Positions 27,751 to 35,348 of a stretch of 64,000 nucleotides of DNA are shown piece by piece. This stretch comes from Desulfosporosinus sp. Sb-LF (lineage in GTDB: Bacteria; Bacillota; Desulfitobacteriia; Desulfitobacteriales; Desulfitobacteriaceae), in contig NZ_SPQR01000008.1 in NCBI RefSeq assembly GCF_004766055.1, forward strand, positions 62,001 to 126,000, read 5' to 3'. The notes beneath the pieces are model-generated. The model was not told where the DNA came from. It made no database searches and saw nothing but the letters and a program-made list of their open reading frames with translations. The position numbers and the translations under genes were made by a program. Position 1 is the first letter of the stretch. Each line of letters starts with the position of its first letter.

Positions 27751-28410
27751 ATGGGAGTAGCTTTACTTATGGCAGTGGCTTTAAGTTTAGATGGATTTGG
27801 TGTAGGGTTGGCCTATGGGCTACGCCGCATTCGCATACCAATGAGTTCTCTTATTGTCATTGCCCTGTGTACCGTTTTTGCAATGGGTACATCCATGCTT
27901 TTTGGCAGTTGGGTGATGTTATGGCTTAGGTTTATTCCAGCAAGTTTATTAGGGGCTGTCATTTTGCTAGCTCTGGGAGTTTTTCAACTGTCCAAGGCAA
28001 TATGGAATCGTAAACGGGAAATATTCCCGGAAGCGGTTCCGGCGATGGCTGTGACACTTCAGATGCCGGTGATGGAGCCGATCTTTCGATTTCAATTTCG
28101 TTTTTTGGGATTAGTGATTCAGGTGTTAAAGACACCGGATATAGCGGATGTTGATGGCTCTGGAGGGATTAATTTCCGTGAAAGTCTGCTCCTTGGCAGT
28201 GCATTAGCTATGGATGCTTTTGCCAGCGGAATAGGAGCGGCAATGGCAGGAATGACTCTATCCGTCGTTGGGGTCGTGGCCATAACACAAATAATGATGT
28301 TACGTGGAGGCCAACAGATGGCCGGCAAAATCCCTGAAAACTGGACGGCTAAAGCGGAATTTTTACCGGGCGTTGTGTTAATCTTGATAGGACTGGGTAA
28401 ATTGATCTGA
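27751..28410 (+). CDS. ytaF: sporulation membrane protein YtaF
   Basis: 219 residues, six predicted helices in two halves resembling the MntP/LysE fold. Duplicated motifs are AVALSLDGFGVGLAYG near the N-terminus and SALAMDAFASGIGAAMAG near residue 150. GTGGAGGG precedes the ATG. YtaF is restricted to spore formers, supporting a sporulating host. coaE starts 14 bases after the stop. Confidence 0.9.
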   Translation: MGVALLMAVALSLDGFGVGLAYGLRRIRIPMSSLIVIALCTVFAMGTSMLFGSWVMLWLRFIPASLLGAVILLALGVFQLSKAIWNRKREIFPEAVPAMAVTLQMPVMEPIFRFQFRFLGLVIQVLKTPDIADVDGSGGINFRESLLLGSALAMDAFASGIGAAMAGMTLSVVGVVAITQIMMLRGGQQMAGKIPENWTAKAEFLPGVVLILIGLGKLI

Positions 28411-28423
28411 GGTGAGGTATTTG

Positions 28424-29035
28424 TTGACTATCGGACTGACGGGTGGGATCGGAAGCGGTAAATCTACGGTTGCCCAATGGTTTAGAAAACATGGGGTTCC
28501 GGTATTAGATGCCGACAAAACGGTGCACCGTTTGTTAGAATCGGATCTGTCGATTATTTCAAAACTGATTGGAGAATTCGGGCCTGCTATCCTAGAGGAA
28601 AACGGAAAAATTAGTCGTTCTAAACTGGGTGCTCGAGTTTTTGGTAATGAGGATGCACGAAGGCGCTTAGAGCGCGTCGTACATCCTCGCGTAGTGGAAT
28701 GCATGAACGATGAGCTGGCCACGCTTCGGGATACAGGGATCGAAATTTGTGTGTGGGATGTGCCTTTACTTTTTGAAGCGGGTTTCGAGCTGTTTGTCGA
28801 CGAGGTTTGGGTTGTGTGGGTACCACGGAACCTGCAAATTGACCGCGTTCTTGTGCGGGACAAGCTGAGTCAGGCAGAGGTGGGAGCCCGTATCGCCGCC
28901 CAATGGTCTTTAGATGAAAAGCGTAACCGAGCGGATGTCGTAATTGATAACTCCGGAAATCTGCGTGAAACTGAATGCCAGCTTAAAGAGTTGTGGAATA
29001 AATTACTGAGAAGGCTAAGCTCCAGTGATACATAA
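28424..29035 (+). CDS. coaE: dephospho-CoA kinase
   Basis: Last step of CoA synthesis. P-loop GLTGGIGSGKST is at the N-terminus, followed by DADKTVHRLL and the lid segment VRDKLSQAEVGARIAAQ. Start assigned to TTG 28424, six bases after GGTGAGG; GTG 28412 would place the start inside the ribosome site. About 203 residues. Behind ytaF in a probable operon with the transglycosylase gene. Confidence 0.95.
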   Translation: MTIGLTGGIGSGKSTVAQWFRKHGVPVLDADKTVHRLLESDLSIISKLIGEFGPAILEENGKISRSKLGARVFGNEDARRRLERVVHPRVVECMNDELATLRDTGIEICVWDVPLLFEAGFELFVDEVWVVWVPRNLQIDRVLVRDKLSQAEVGARIAAQWSLDEKRNRADVVIDNSGNLRETECQLKELWNKLLRRLSSSDT

Positions 29036-29135
29036 TCGCTCATGTTTAGTAGTACAGTTAGCCAATAGCTAAAATTATGATAGAAAGGAACGGGCGTAAC
29101 ATCCCCTTGTTTAAACGAGGAGTTTCCTGCGCCTG

Positions 29136-29726
29136 ATGTCGGTGATGGGTAAAAATAAATCAAAGCGTTGGACGATGGTTAAAAGAATAAGCATTTTTAG
29201 CTTGCTAACCATCTTAGCGGCTTATAGTCTATTGCAAATCCCAGTCTTAGAGAAGATCATTTATCCGTATCCACACCGGACTATCATAGAAAAATATGCA
29301 GCGCAGTATGGAGTTGATCCTTTGTTTGTTGTCGCCGTGATCCGGGAGGAGAGTAAGTTCCTTCCCCAATCCGAATCACATAAAGGTGCCAAAGGGCTAA
29401 TGCAGTTAATGCCTAGTACGGCACAATCAATTGCAGACAGCATTGGAGACAAGACATATCGGGACGAGGATCTAAATAATCCAGAAAAGAATATTCAATA
29501 CGGAACTTGGTACCTTTCCAGTTTGCAAAAGGTATTTTCTAATAATACAATGTTAGTGATTGCGGCCTACAATGGTGGAAGAGGGCATGTGCAAGAATGG
29601 ATCAAAACCGGTCAAATTGATCCGGCCAACATGCTTCAACAGGATATTCCTTTTAGGGAAACTCGGGATTATGTAGGGCGTGTCTTGAGTAGTTATCGAA
29701 AATATAGTTTACTTTATCGAGACTAA
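29136..29726 (+). CDS. membrane-anchored lytic transglycosylase (Slt70/GEWL family)
   Basis: 196 residues with an N-terminal anchor (about 17-35), then a soluble lytic transglycosylase domain. The catalytic Glu lies in VIREESKF (about residue 70), followed by AKGLMQLMPSTA and IAAYNGGRGHV, all diagnostic. Cleaves peptidoglycan to 1,6-anhydromuropeptides outside the membrane. GAGGAG lies 14 bases before the ATG, a long spacing; ATG 29145 is an alternative start. Confidence 0.92.
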   Translation: MSVMGKNKSKRWTMVKRISIFSLLTILAAYSLLQIPVLEKIIYPYPHRTIIEKYAAQYGVDPLFVVAVIREESKFLPQSESHKGAKGLMQLMPSTAQSIADSIGDKTYRDEDLNNPEKNIQYGTWYLSSLQKVFSNNTMLVIAAYNGGRGHVQEWIKTGQIDPANMLQQDIPFRETRDYVGRVLSSYRKYSLLYRD

Positions 29727-29781
29727 CTGGTGGTTTTAAATAGTCGTGGTTTAATCATATGTAGTGAAAGGAAGAAGTCTA

Positions 29782-30057
29782 GTGAAAGAGGTAGATCCTG
29801 AAGAAGTATCACGGATTCTGACTCGTCTTAAAACAGTGCGTGGACATATTTCGGGAGTTGAACGAATGATGGAAGAAGAGAAGAGTTGTGAAGAAATATT
29901 ACTACAGCTTGTCGCCATTCGTTCTGCTATACATAAAGTATCTGTTATTGTTGCACAACGGTATGCCAATACGTGTATAATTGAGGCAATCGACCAAGGG
30001 GAGAATCGTCAAGAGGCTCTTAACAAGGCGATTGAAACATTGATGAAACTCAATTAG
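29782..30057 (+). CDS. CsoR/CstR-family transcriptional repressor
   Basis: 91 residues from GTG 29782 (AAAGGAAG eight bases upstream). All-helical DUF156 repressor: LKTVRGHISGVERMMEE is the conserved helix. Counting from this start the ligand positions are Cys36, Tyr61 and Cys65. Copper-sensing CsoR needs Cys-His-Cys at these positions; a Cys pair 29 residues apart without the His is what persulfide-sensing CstR has. This points to reactive-sulfur rather than copper sensing, which is inference. A matching C-tract/G-tract dyad sits before the sulfur operon at 33271. Confidence 0.85.
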   Translation: MKEVDPEEVSRILTRLKTVRGHISGVERMMEEEKSCEEILLQLVAIRSAIHKVSVIVAQRYANTCIIEAIDQGENRQEALNKAIETLMKLN

Positions 30058-30082
30058 TAATAATATCTATAAGCTGGGTTTT

Positions 30083-30117
30083 AAGTCGTCAAACTTCTCG
30101 GAGTTGACGGCTTTTTG
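30083..30117 (+). terminator. terminator after the CsoR/CstR-like gene
   Basis: AAGTCGTCAA and TTGACGGCTT pair (one wobble) around an 11-base loop, followed by TTTT. Confidence 0.75.
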
Positions 30118-30273
30118 ACTATCTTGGGAATTGAGGGTCGACGTAACTGATAAAATTAAACGTATGAGGGATAAAAGACTGTTATATTATAGGGAATTTG
30201 TGGTTTGTCATTGATTTATTTCCTAACTTTGGATATACTTGATTTGAGCATATGCCCAAAAGGAGCTGATCTA

Positions 30274-30756
30274 ATGTCAAGGCAGCGTTGTTGTGGCCTG
30301 ATCGACGATGCAATAGTTTGCCAAACATTTATTCCTCTGGGACAGTCCTGTTTGCAGGAAATAATAATCCTACTAGAGGAACTTGAGGCCATTCGTCTTA
30401 AAGACAAAGTGGGTTTGGATCAAGTCGAATGTGCAGCGTCTATGGGGGTTTCCAGAGCTACGTTTCAGCGAATTTTAGGCTCAGCTAGGTCGAAAGTTGC
30501 CACTGCTTTAGTCGAAGGACGACCAATTATCATTCGAGGTGGTAACTATTTGATGAAAAATCGGGTGTTTGAGTGCGTTGGATGCGCCCATGTATGGGAG
30601 GTCGAGCCATGCGCTTTAGGAGGTAAACACGGATATGAAATCGCTTGTCCCAATTGTGGGAGCATGAAGAAGATGAAGCTAAACAATGGGACTAAGCATG
30701 CCTGTGGCAGTGGTCATAATGATGGGCATGGCAAGGGTGGATGCTGTTCATCTTGA
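30274..30756 (+). CDS. DUF134 putative DNA-binding protein with zinc ribbon
   Basis: 160 residues. The N-terminal DUF134 helix-turn-helix region (LEELEAIRLKDKVGLDQ, then AASMGVSRATFQRIL) is followed by a cysteine-rich C-terminus (CVGCAHVW, CPNCG) and a Gly/His tail ending GKGGCCSS. ATG 30274 follows AAAGGAG at 30259-30265. DUF134 commonly neighbours NifX-like and Mrp genes, as here, suggesting control of iron-sulfur or metal-cluster handling. Confidence 0.85.
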   Translation: MSRQRCCGLIDDAIVCQTFIPLGQSCLQEIIILLEELEAIRLKDKVGLDQVECAASMGVSRATFQRILGSARSKVATALVEGRPIIIRGGNYLMKNRVFECVGCAHVWEVEPCALGGKHGYEIACPNCGSMKKMKLNNGTKHACGSGHNDGHGKGGCCSS

Positions 30757-30804
30757 GCGATTTAGAACAGAGGGCCTAAAATAATTATTATAGGAGGGTT
30801 CATT

Positions 30805-31185
30805 ATGTCAAAAAAGATTGCGATTCCAACAAACGGTGAAGTTCTAGATGCTCATTTTGGACGAGCAGCGGGATTTTCAGTGTTCGAAATCGAGGGCGAT
30901 CAAGCTCGTTTTATGGAATTACTAAGTTCAACAGGTCTACAGCACCAACATGCAGGACTCGCAAATATGTTTAAGAGTAAAGGAGTCGAGGTGCTCGTCT
31001 GCGGTGGAATTGGTGGGGGCATGATTAACGGCCTTAATGCTGTGGGGCTTGAAGTCGTATCGGGTGCCTCTGGAAACGTGGTTGATGTAGCAAATTTGTA
31101 TGCCCAGGGTAAGATTGTGAGTACCGGATCTATCTGCGCACATGATCATGGTGATGGACATGATCACGGACATCACCACCACTAA
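30805..31185 (+). CDS. NifX/NafY-like cofactor-binding domain protein
   Basis: 126 residues of the dinitrogenase iron-molybdenum cofactor family: IAIPTNGEVLDAHFGRAAGF at the start and VLVCGGIGGGMINGL in the middle. A His/Asp-rich C-terminal tail (HDHGDGHDHGHHHH) probably binds metal. TAGGAGGG precedes the ATG. No nitrogenase genes are present, so it is more likely a metal-cluster carrier for other enzymes. Confidence 0.88.
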   Translation: MSKKIAIPTNGEVLDAHFGRAAGFSVFEIEGDQARFMELLSSTGLQHQHAGLANMFKSKGVEVLVCGGIGGGMINGLNAVGLEVVSGASGNVVDVANLYAQGKIVSTGSICAHDHGDGHDHGHHHH

Positions 31186-31360
31186 GTTATAGTTCTAAGC
31201 ATTTCTTTATCCTCTTGGAGTTCCTAGGAGCGCAAATTAAGTAATAAAGGAAGGAACGGAGACAAACTTGACAAGAGAAGAATCACGGTAGTAATATAAA
31301 TTTGGCTTATTATCCCTTATAAGAGGTAAAAGCCGATGATTAGAAAGGGAGGCATTTTCT

Positions 31361-32215
31361 GTGAGCGAGTCGTGCCATAGCTGTTCAGCAGCAGGTTCCT
31401 GTACCACTGAAAGTTGTTCCACTGAGCCCCAAAAGACAAAGGCTCAAAAAGCAAGCCACGTTGACAAGGTCATTGCAGTCATGAGCGGCAAAGGAGGCGT
31501 CGGTAAATCCTCAGTTACTGGTATGTTGGCTGTAAGCTTAATGCGCCAGGGATATAAAGTAGGGGTTTTAGACGCTGACATAACTGGGCCAAGTATTCCT
31601 AAAATCTTCGGTGTGACAGGAAAAGCAGGTGCCAGTGAGGGAGGAATCATTGCTCCAACAAGCCGCGGTGGTATTAAAGTGATGTCGTTAAATCTTATGA
31701 TAGAAAATGAAGATGATCCAGTAATTTTACGTGGACCACTCATTTCTCAGCTTGTCAACCAGTTTTGGACGGATGTAATTTGGGGTGACCTGGATTATTT
31801 ATTAATTGACATGCCTCCTGGTACGGGGGATGTGCCGATTACGGTATTCCAATCGTTACCTATCAACGGAATTGTTATGGTGACAAGTCCACAGTCATTG
31901 GCTAACATGGTGGTGCGAAAAGCGATCAAAATGGTACGAAACTATAAACCGCCAATTTACGGATTGGTCGAAAATATGGCGTATGTGCAATGTCCCGATT
32001 GCTCTAAGAGGATCGAAGTTTTTGGGAAGCCCAAAGGCCAGGAAGCAGCGGATCGTAATTCTATTCCTTATTTGGGAGAGCTTCCGCTTGACCCAGCATT
32101 GGCTGAGTTATCGGATGCAGGCAAAATCGAAGATTACCAATCCTCCGGTTTTGATCAAATTGCGAAGCATTTAGCTGAACAGATCAAATCGAACGGTGAT
32201 AAGAATCTGGCCTAA
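31361..32215 (+). CDS. Mrp/NBP35-type ATP-binding Fe-S carrier protein
   Basis: 284 residues. A cysteine-rich N-terminus (CHSCSAAGSC) precedes the deviant Walker A MSGKGGVGKSS, the DMPPGTGD motif and the CPDC pair at about residue 211 that binds a bridging 4Fe-4S cluster in the dimer. Predicted cytosolic Fe-S scaffold/carrier. GTG start 31361 with AAAGGGAGG upstream. In the same direction as the NifX-like gene, 175 bases away. Confidence 0.92.
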   Translation: MSESCHSCSAAGSCTTESCSTEPQKTKAQKASHVDKVIAVMSGKGGVGKSSVTGMLAVSLMRQGYKVGVLDADITGPSIPKIFGVTGKAGASEGGIIAPTSRGGIKVMSLNLMIENEDDPVILRGPLISQLVNQFWTDVIWGDLDYLLIDMPPGTGDVPITVFQSLPINGIVMVTSPQSLANMVVRKAIKMVRNYKPPIYGLVENMAYVQCPDCSKRIEVFGKPKGQEAADRNSIPYLGELPLDPALAELSDAGKIEDYQSSGFDQIAKHLAEQIKSNGDKNLA

Positions 32216-32225
32216 TTGAAAAAAG

Positions 32226-32280
32226 TAAGATCAGGAACTGTTACAACGTACATAACATAGTCCTGATCTTATTCTTTTCC
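32226..32280 (+). terminator. terminator after mrp
   Basis: TAAGATCAGGA (32226-32236) and TCCTGATCTTA (32261-32271) are perfect complements around a 24-base loop, followed by TTCTTTT. Confidence 0.8.
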
Positions 32281-32449
32281 GTTTAACAATAGATTTCGTA
32301 GGGTCACCTTGCCTCTGGATTTTCTCTTAAAGCCTATCATGAAACGACAAATTAATCTTTTTTCCTAGAATATTGACGAAAAATAATTGATATTTAATAG
32401 ATCATACTATATATTTAGAGGTATTAAATTATAGAGGTGGTGACCGAAA

Positions 32450-32899
32450 TTGTATTCAGAAAAAGTTGTTGAGCATTTTGATTGTCCGCAGAATGTTGGT
32501 AGTATGCCAGACGCGGATGGGGTAGGAACTGTTGAAGACCTAAATAACGGGGGGGCTTTGACTATTTATGTCAAGGTACAGTTTCGAATTATCACAGAGA
32601 TTAGTTTTTTGGCAGTGGGGTGCACTGCATCTGTTGCAGCAACAGGTAGCGTAATTAATGTTTTGGCAAAGGGCAAGAGCATTGACGAAGCAATGAAAAT
32701 ATCCGTGCAGGATGTCATCAATTCCTTAAAGGGCTTGCCAGAGGATAAACAGTATTGCTCTAATTTGGGAGTAGCCGTATTGCGCAAAGCCATCGGAAAT
32801 TATTCTGAAAAACGGGGTATTTATAGTTCTCAAATTGACCATAACATTACGTCAAAGCCGTCCTTGAAAGTAAGAGCACATAGGCAAAAGATAGTCTAA
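32450..32899 (+). CDS. NifU/IscU-like protein lacking the first ligand cysteine
   Basis: 149 residues from TTG 32450 (GAGGTGGTGA upstream). The IscU fold is recognisable: EHFDCPQNVGSM at the start, AVGCTASVAATGSV with Cys58, and DKQYCSNLGVAVLRKAI with Cys103. At the position of the family CGD motif the sequence reads NNGGALTI, so the first ligand Cys and its Asp are gone; an extra Cys12 occurs where IscU has Asn. It may not assemble clusters conventionally. The C-terminal 30 residues are basic and atypical. Its own promoter seems to lie in the AT-rich 32380-32440. Confidence 0.8.
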   Translation: MYSEKVVEHFDCPQNVGSMPDADGVGTVEDLNNGGALTIYVKVQFRIITEISFLAVGCTASVAATGSVINVLAKGKSIDEAMKISVQDVINSLKGLPEDKQYCSNLGVAVLRKAIGNYSEKRGIYSSQIDHNITSKPSLKVRAHRQKIV

Positions 32900-32997
32900 G
32901 ACTCCTTAGACTTATCAGGTGAAAATTCTTTCGATGGAGAAAATGATGTGTGATGAATAAGGAATTGTATACAATAGGCACGGTTGAATAATTATGC

Positions 32998-33047
32998 CCG
33001 TTTAAAGACTGGGACCTCACTAATGAGGTCCCAGTCTTTTTAAACGG
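32998..33047 (+). terminator. strong palindromic terminator after the NifU-like gene
   Basis: CCGTTTAAAGACTGGGACCTCA with its complement forms a stem of about 22 bp around 33020-33027, with a T run in the descending arm. Confidence 0.85.
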
Positions 33048-33049
33048 TT

Positions 33050-33175
33050 ATTTACGGCGTTCCAATTCATCCTTCAACTCTCCTATGGATTCGCGTAAGG
33101 TCGAAGTTTGGGATGCATACTTTGTGACGGTATCCAGGGAGCTATATATTTGAGTAAAACATCTTAGCAGTATTC
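33050..33175 (-). pseudogene. possible 3' remnant of a minus-strand gene
   Basis: On the minus strand a short frame of about 40 codons ends with helical, charged sequence (LRESIGELKDELERRK) at the stop near 33052. There is no start or ribosome site, and an upstream stop at about 33176 closes it. It looks like the tail of a decayed coiled-coil protein. Weak evidence. Confidence 0.25.
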
Positions 33176-33231
33176 ATGAATCTACAGGTTTGTAGGATTT
33201 CCATAAAAGATGTTTGATTTTCAAAAAGATA

Positions 33232-33260
33232 TTGACCGCTTAAATGTTTCGGTGTATTCT
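33232..33260 (+). promoter_or_regulatory. promoter of the sulfur-respiration operon
   Basis: TTGACC (33232-33237), a 17-base spacer and TATTCT (33255-33260). Immediately upstream of the operator dyad at 33271, in an otherwise gene-free gap. Confidence 0.65.
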
Positions 33261-33270
33261 TAGGGTAAAT

Positions 33271-33290
33271 ATACCCCTCCCTAGGGGGGT
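33271..33290 (+). promoter_or_regulatory. CsoR/CstR-type operator dyad
   Basis: ACCCCTCC-CTAG-GGGGGT is a near-palindrome of a C-tract and a G-tract with AT flanks, the form of CsoR-family operators. It starts about 10 bases after the -10, so a bound repressor would block initiation. The likely ligand is the CstR-like repressor encoded at 29782 (inference). Confidence 0.55.
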
Positions 33291-33338
33291 GGGGAGCGTT
33301 AGACTAACGAATATCAATTTGTGAGGTGAGGAGAAAAC

Positions 33339-34202
33339 GTGAAAAGAAAAAAGTTGTCTACATTAGCCTTAGTCTTTGGGGTATTCGGTGTTGTTCTTCT
33401 AGGTTCTTTTTGGCTAACGACGCCAAAAGATACCCAGGCTGCCTGTGGGGCATCAACCTCCTCCTGTAAAACCTGTCATGAGGTTCAAGGATCGGATCCC
33501 GTCTCCAAAAAGGGGGATTGGCATACCCAGCATGCCTTCGGGGATTTTTGCCAGGCTTGTCATGTTGGAGTAGCAACGGAAACGGACAAGGCTAAAGCTC
33601 ATGTAGGAGTCGTCGCAAAGCCCCTTGCGCAACCGGGACAATCCTGTGCATCCTGTCACCCTGCAGATGCAGCAGCTCGGGTCGCAAAATATGGCGGAGC
33701 TGCAACAACTTCAACTTCTACAGGAACTAACCCTGCAGAACCAGGCGCCTCAGCGGCTGGAACGGCTCCCGCGACAGGGACTGGAGCAGTCACTCCGTCT
33801 CCTGCAGCAACGCAAGTTCCGCCCAGCGCAAATCCTAACTTTGACATCCTAGATTTCAACAAAAGTGGTAAATTACCCTGGCTGGCTTGGGCGATCGTCA
33901 TCGCAGACATCTTGGCACTCTTGGTTTTAGCTGTCCTGCTCTGGAAATGGAAAAAAGGGTTATGGCCCTGGGCCTTCGCGCAAGGAAAGCACAAGAATGT
34001 TCCATTTAACACTCTGCCACTGGAAGTTCAAGACGTATTCACCCAATTACTAAAAGGAGACATGCACACTGTCTTGGCTCTCCAAAAAATTCTAGAACGT
34101 GAACACGGGAGTCTATTGTTGCAAGCCATCACAACGATGGATGAAAACGAACTTAAGTCTTTGGCCTTGTTAGGTGAGAAGAATGGAAAGGGGGAGAATT
34201 AA
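33339..34202 (+). CDS. three-haem membrane-anchored cytochrome c
   Basis: 287 residues. Signal/anchor helix at 7-26; three CXXCH haem sites (CKTCH, CQACH, CASCH) between about 42 and 108; a Ser/Thr/Ala/Pro linker (about 120-168); a second helix (about 182-202); and a cytoplasmic tail. An extracytoplasmic electron carrier tethered to the membrane. GTG start 33339 behind GTGAGGTGAGGAG. First gene of the operon; its tail ends three bases before the first YeeE gene. Confidence 0.88.
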   Translation: MKRKKLSTLALVFGVFGVVLLGSFWLTTPKDTQAACGASTSSCKTCHEVQGSDPVSKKGDWHTQHAFGDFCQACHVGVATETDKAKAHVGVVAKPLAQPGQSCASCHPADAAARVAKYGGAATTSTSTGTNPAEPGASAAGTAPATGTGAVTPSPAATQVPPSANPNFDILDFNKSGKLPWLAWAIVIADILALLVLAVLLWKWKKGLWPWAFAQGKHKNVPFNTLPLEVQDVFTQLLKGDMHTVLALQKILEREHGSLLLQAITTMDENELKSLALLGEKNGKGEN

Positions 34203-34204
34203 CA

Positions 34205-34735
34205 GTGTCCTTTAATGAGAAGATGAAGGAAAAAGTATGGTCCCCTTGGGCAGCAGGAGTTCTTTTGGGACTGACTGCCATCGCTTCCTATGTTTTGGTC
34301 GACAAAACCATTGGCTCTTCAGGTGGCATTGAGAGTATTGACAGTATCCTTTTAAAAACATTTCATTTAAACTTGGCCAATTCTATGTACTTCAAATTCC
34401 AGATGCCACCGGTTGTTAGTTTTCAAATCGTACTCTTTGCAGGCATGCTGCTGGGGGCGTTCGTGTCGAGTAAATGGTCTAAGGATTTTAAGTTCAGAAT
34501 GATGCCGGATCAGCAATGGACACAGAACTTTGGACCCAGTAAGCTGAAGCGTTGGGCGTTGATTTTTCTTGGTGGGATCATAATCGAGTATTCCGCGGGC
34601 ATTGCCGGAGGGTGTACGAGTGGTTTAGCTATTTCAGGAACGATGCAACTATCTCCAGCTGGACTGCTCTTTATAGCAGGACTGTTCGTGTCAGGTATCA
34701 TCACGACAAAGATTTTGTATGGAGGTGATTATTAA
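34205..34735 (+). CDS. YeeE/YedE-family sulfur transporter, first half
   Basis: 176 residues with five predicted helices. The family signature GGCTSGLAISGTMQLSPAGLL (key residues GGC at about 138-140) is intact. TsuA/YeeE proteins import thiosulfate by relay through membrane cysteines; YedE homologues are proposed selenium transporters. Here the usual single protein is split in two genes. GTG start 34205 follows GGGGAG. Ends one base before the second half. Confidence 0.88.
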   Translation: MSFNEKMKEKVWSPWAAGVLLGLTAIASYVLVDKTIGSSGGIESIDSILLKTFHLNLANSMYFKFQMPPVVSFQIVLFAGMLLGAFVSSKWSKDFKFRMMPDQQWTQNFGPSKLKRWALIFLGGIIIEYSAGIAGGCTSGLAISGTMQLSPAGLLFIAGLFVSGIITTKILYGGDY

Positions 34736-34736
34736 T

Positions 34737-35315
34737 ATGACAACGTATGTTGCCCCCTTAATCATTGGCTTTTTCTTCGCGTTCGCTCTTCAAAAGGCGG
34801 GTCTAGCTCACTATCATAAGATCGTCAATCAATTTCGGTTTAAGGATAATACCATCATGAAACTTATGATGACGGGGATCTCAGTGGGACTTGTGGGTCT
34901 CTATACTCTGAAAGATCTTGGTTTTATCCAACTCGACCAAGTTTCTTCCACTTATATAGTTGGAAACCTTCTTGGTGGGCTGCTTTTTGGGGTCGGTATG
35001 GCCATCGCCGGCACGTGACCGGGTACATTGATCACAGGTTGTGGTCAGGGAAATTTAGACTATTTGATTCCGGGAATTTTAGGTTTTCTCGTTGGTGGGG
35101 TTATTTTTGGGGCCACTTACCAATCGATTTTCATGAAAATATCGACCATTGGCTCCTACGGTCAAAAAACTCTGGAAGATCTTCTTAATGTCAATCATTG
35201 GCTGTTCATCTCGCTCTTTGTCCTGTGTACTATTGTGTTCTATGTGGGTTCAAAAATTATGGAGAAGTCTAAAGGCGCTTCAAAGACACAGGTCAACGAC
35301 TTAAACGTGAATTAA
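34737..35315 (+). CDS. YeeE/YedE-family transporter, second half, selenocysteine-containing
   Basis: 192 residues if UGA at 35016-35018 is read as selenocysteine (residue 94). Upstream sequence ends GMAIAGT and downstream begins PGTLITGCGQGN in the same frame, so the junction AGT-U-PGT reproduces the AGTCPGT motif of the family with Sec replacing the essential Cys. Helices continue on both sides with no loss of coding character. GGAGGTGA (34721-34728) precedes ATG 34737. A hairpin with the expected spacing follows the UGA. A gene-prediction program would report two truncated genes. Confidence 0.87.
35016..35050 (+). promoter_or_regulatory. UGA selenocysteine codon with bacterial SECIS-like hairpin
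   Basis: UGA at 35016-35018. UGAUCAC (35029-35035) pairs with GUGGUCA (35041-35047; six Watson-Crick pairs and one U-G) around the loop AGGUU. The apical loop begins 18 bases after the UGA, inside the range known for bacterial SECIS elements, and has G in its first two positions like the fdhF loop. Confidence 0.75.
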
Positions 35316-35348
35316 TCATTCTATCTCCCAAGGAAAGGAGGCCTCCAT

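Noticed and set aside
30805-31185. Nitrogen fixation locus
   Set aside because: The NifX-like protein is a stand-alone family member; no nifH, nifD or nifK genes are in the window.
34719-35315. Two separate truncated genes or a nonsense pseudogene
   Set aside because: Both parts are in one frame, the family motif continues exactly across the TGA, and a SECIS-like hairpin follows; selenocysteine explains all of this better than decay.
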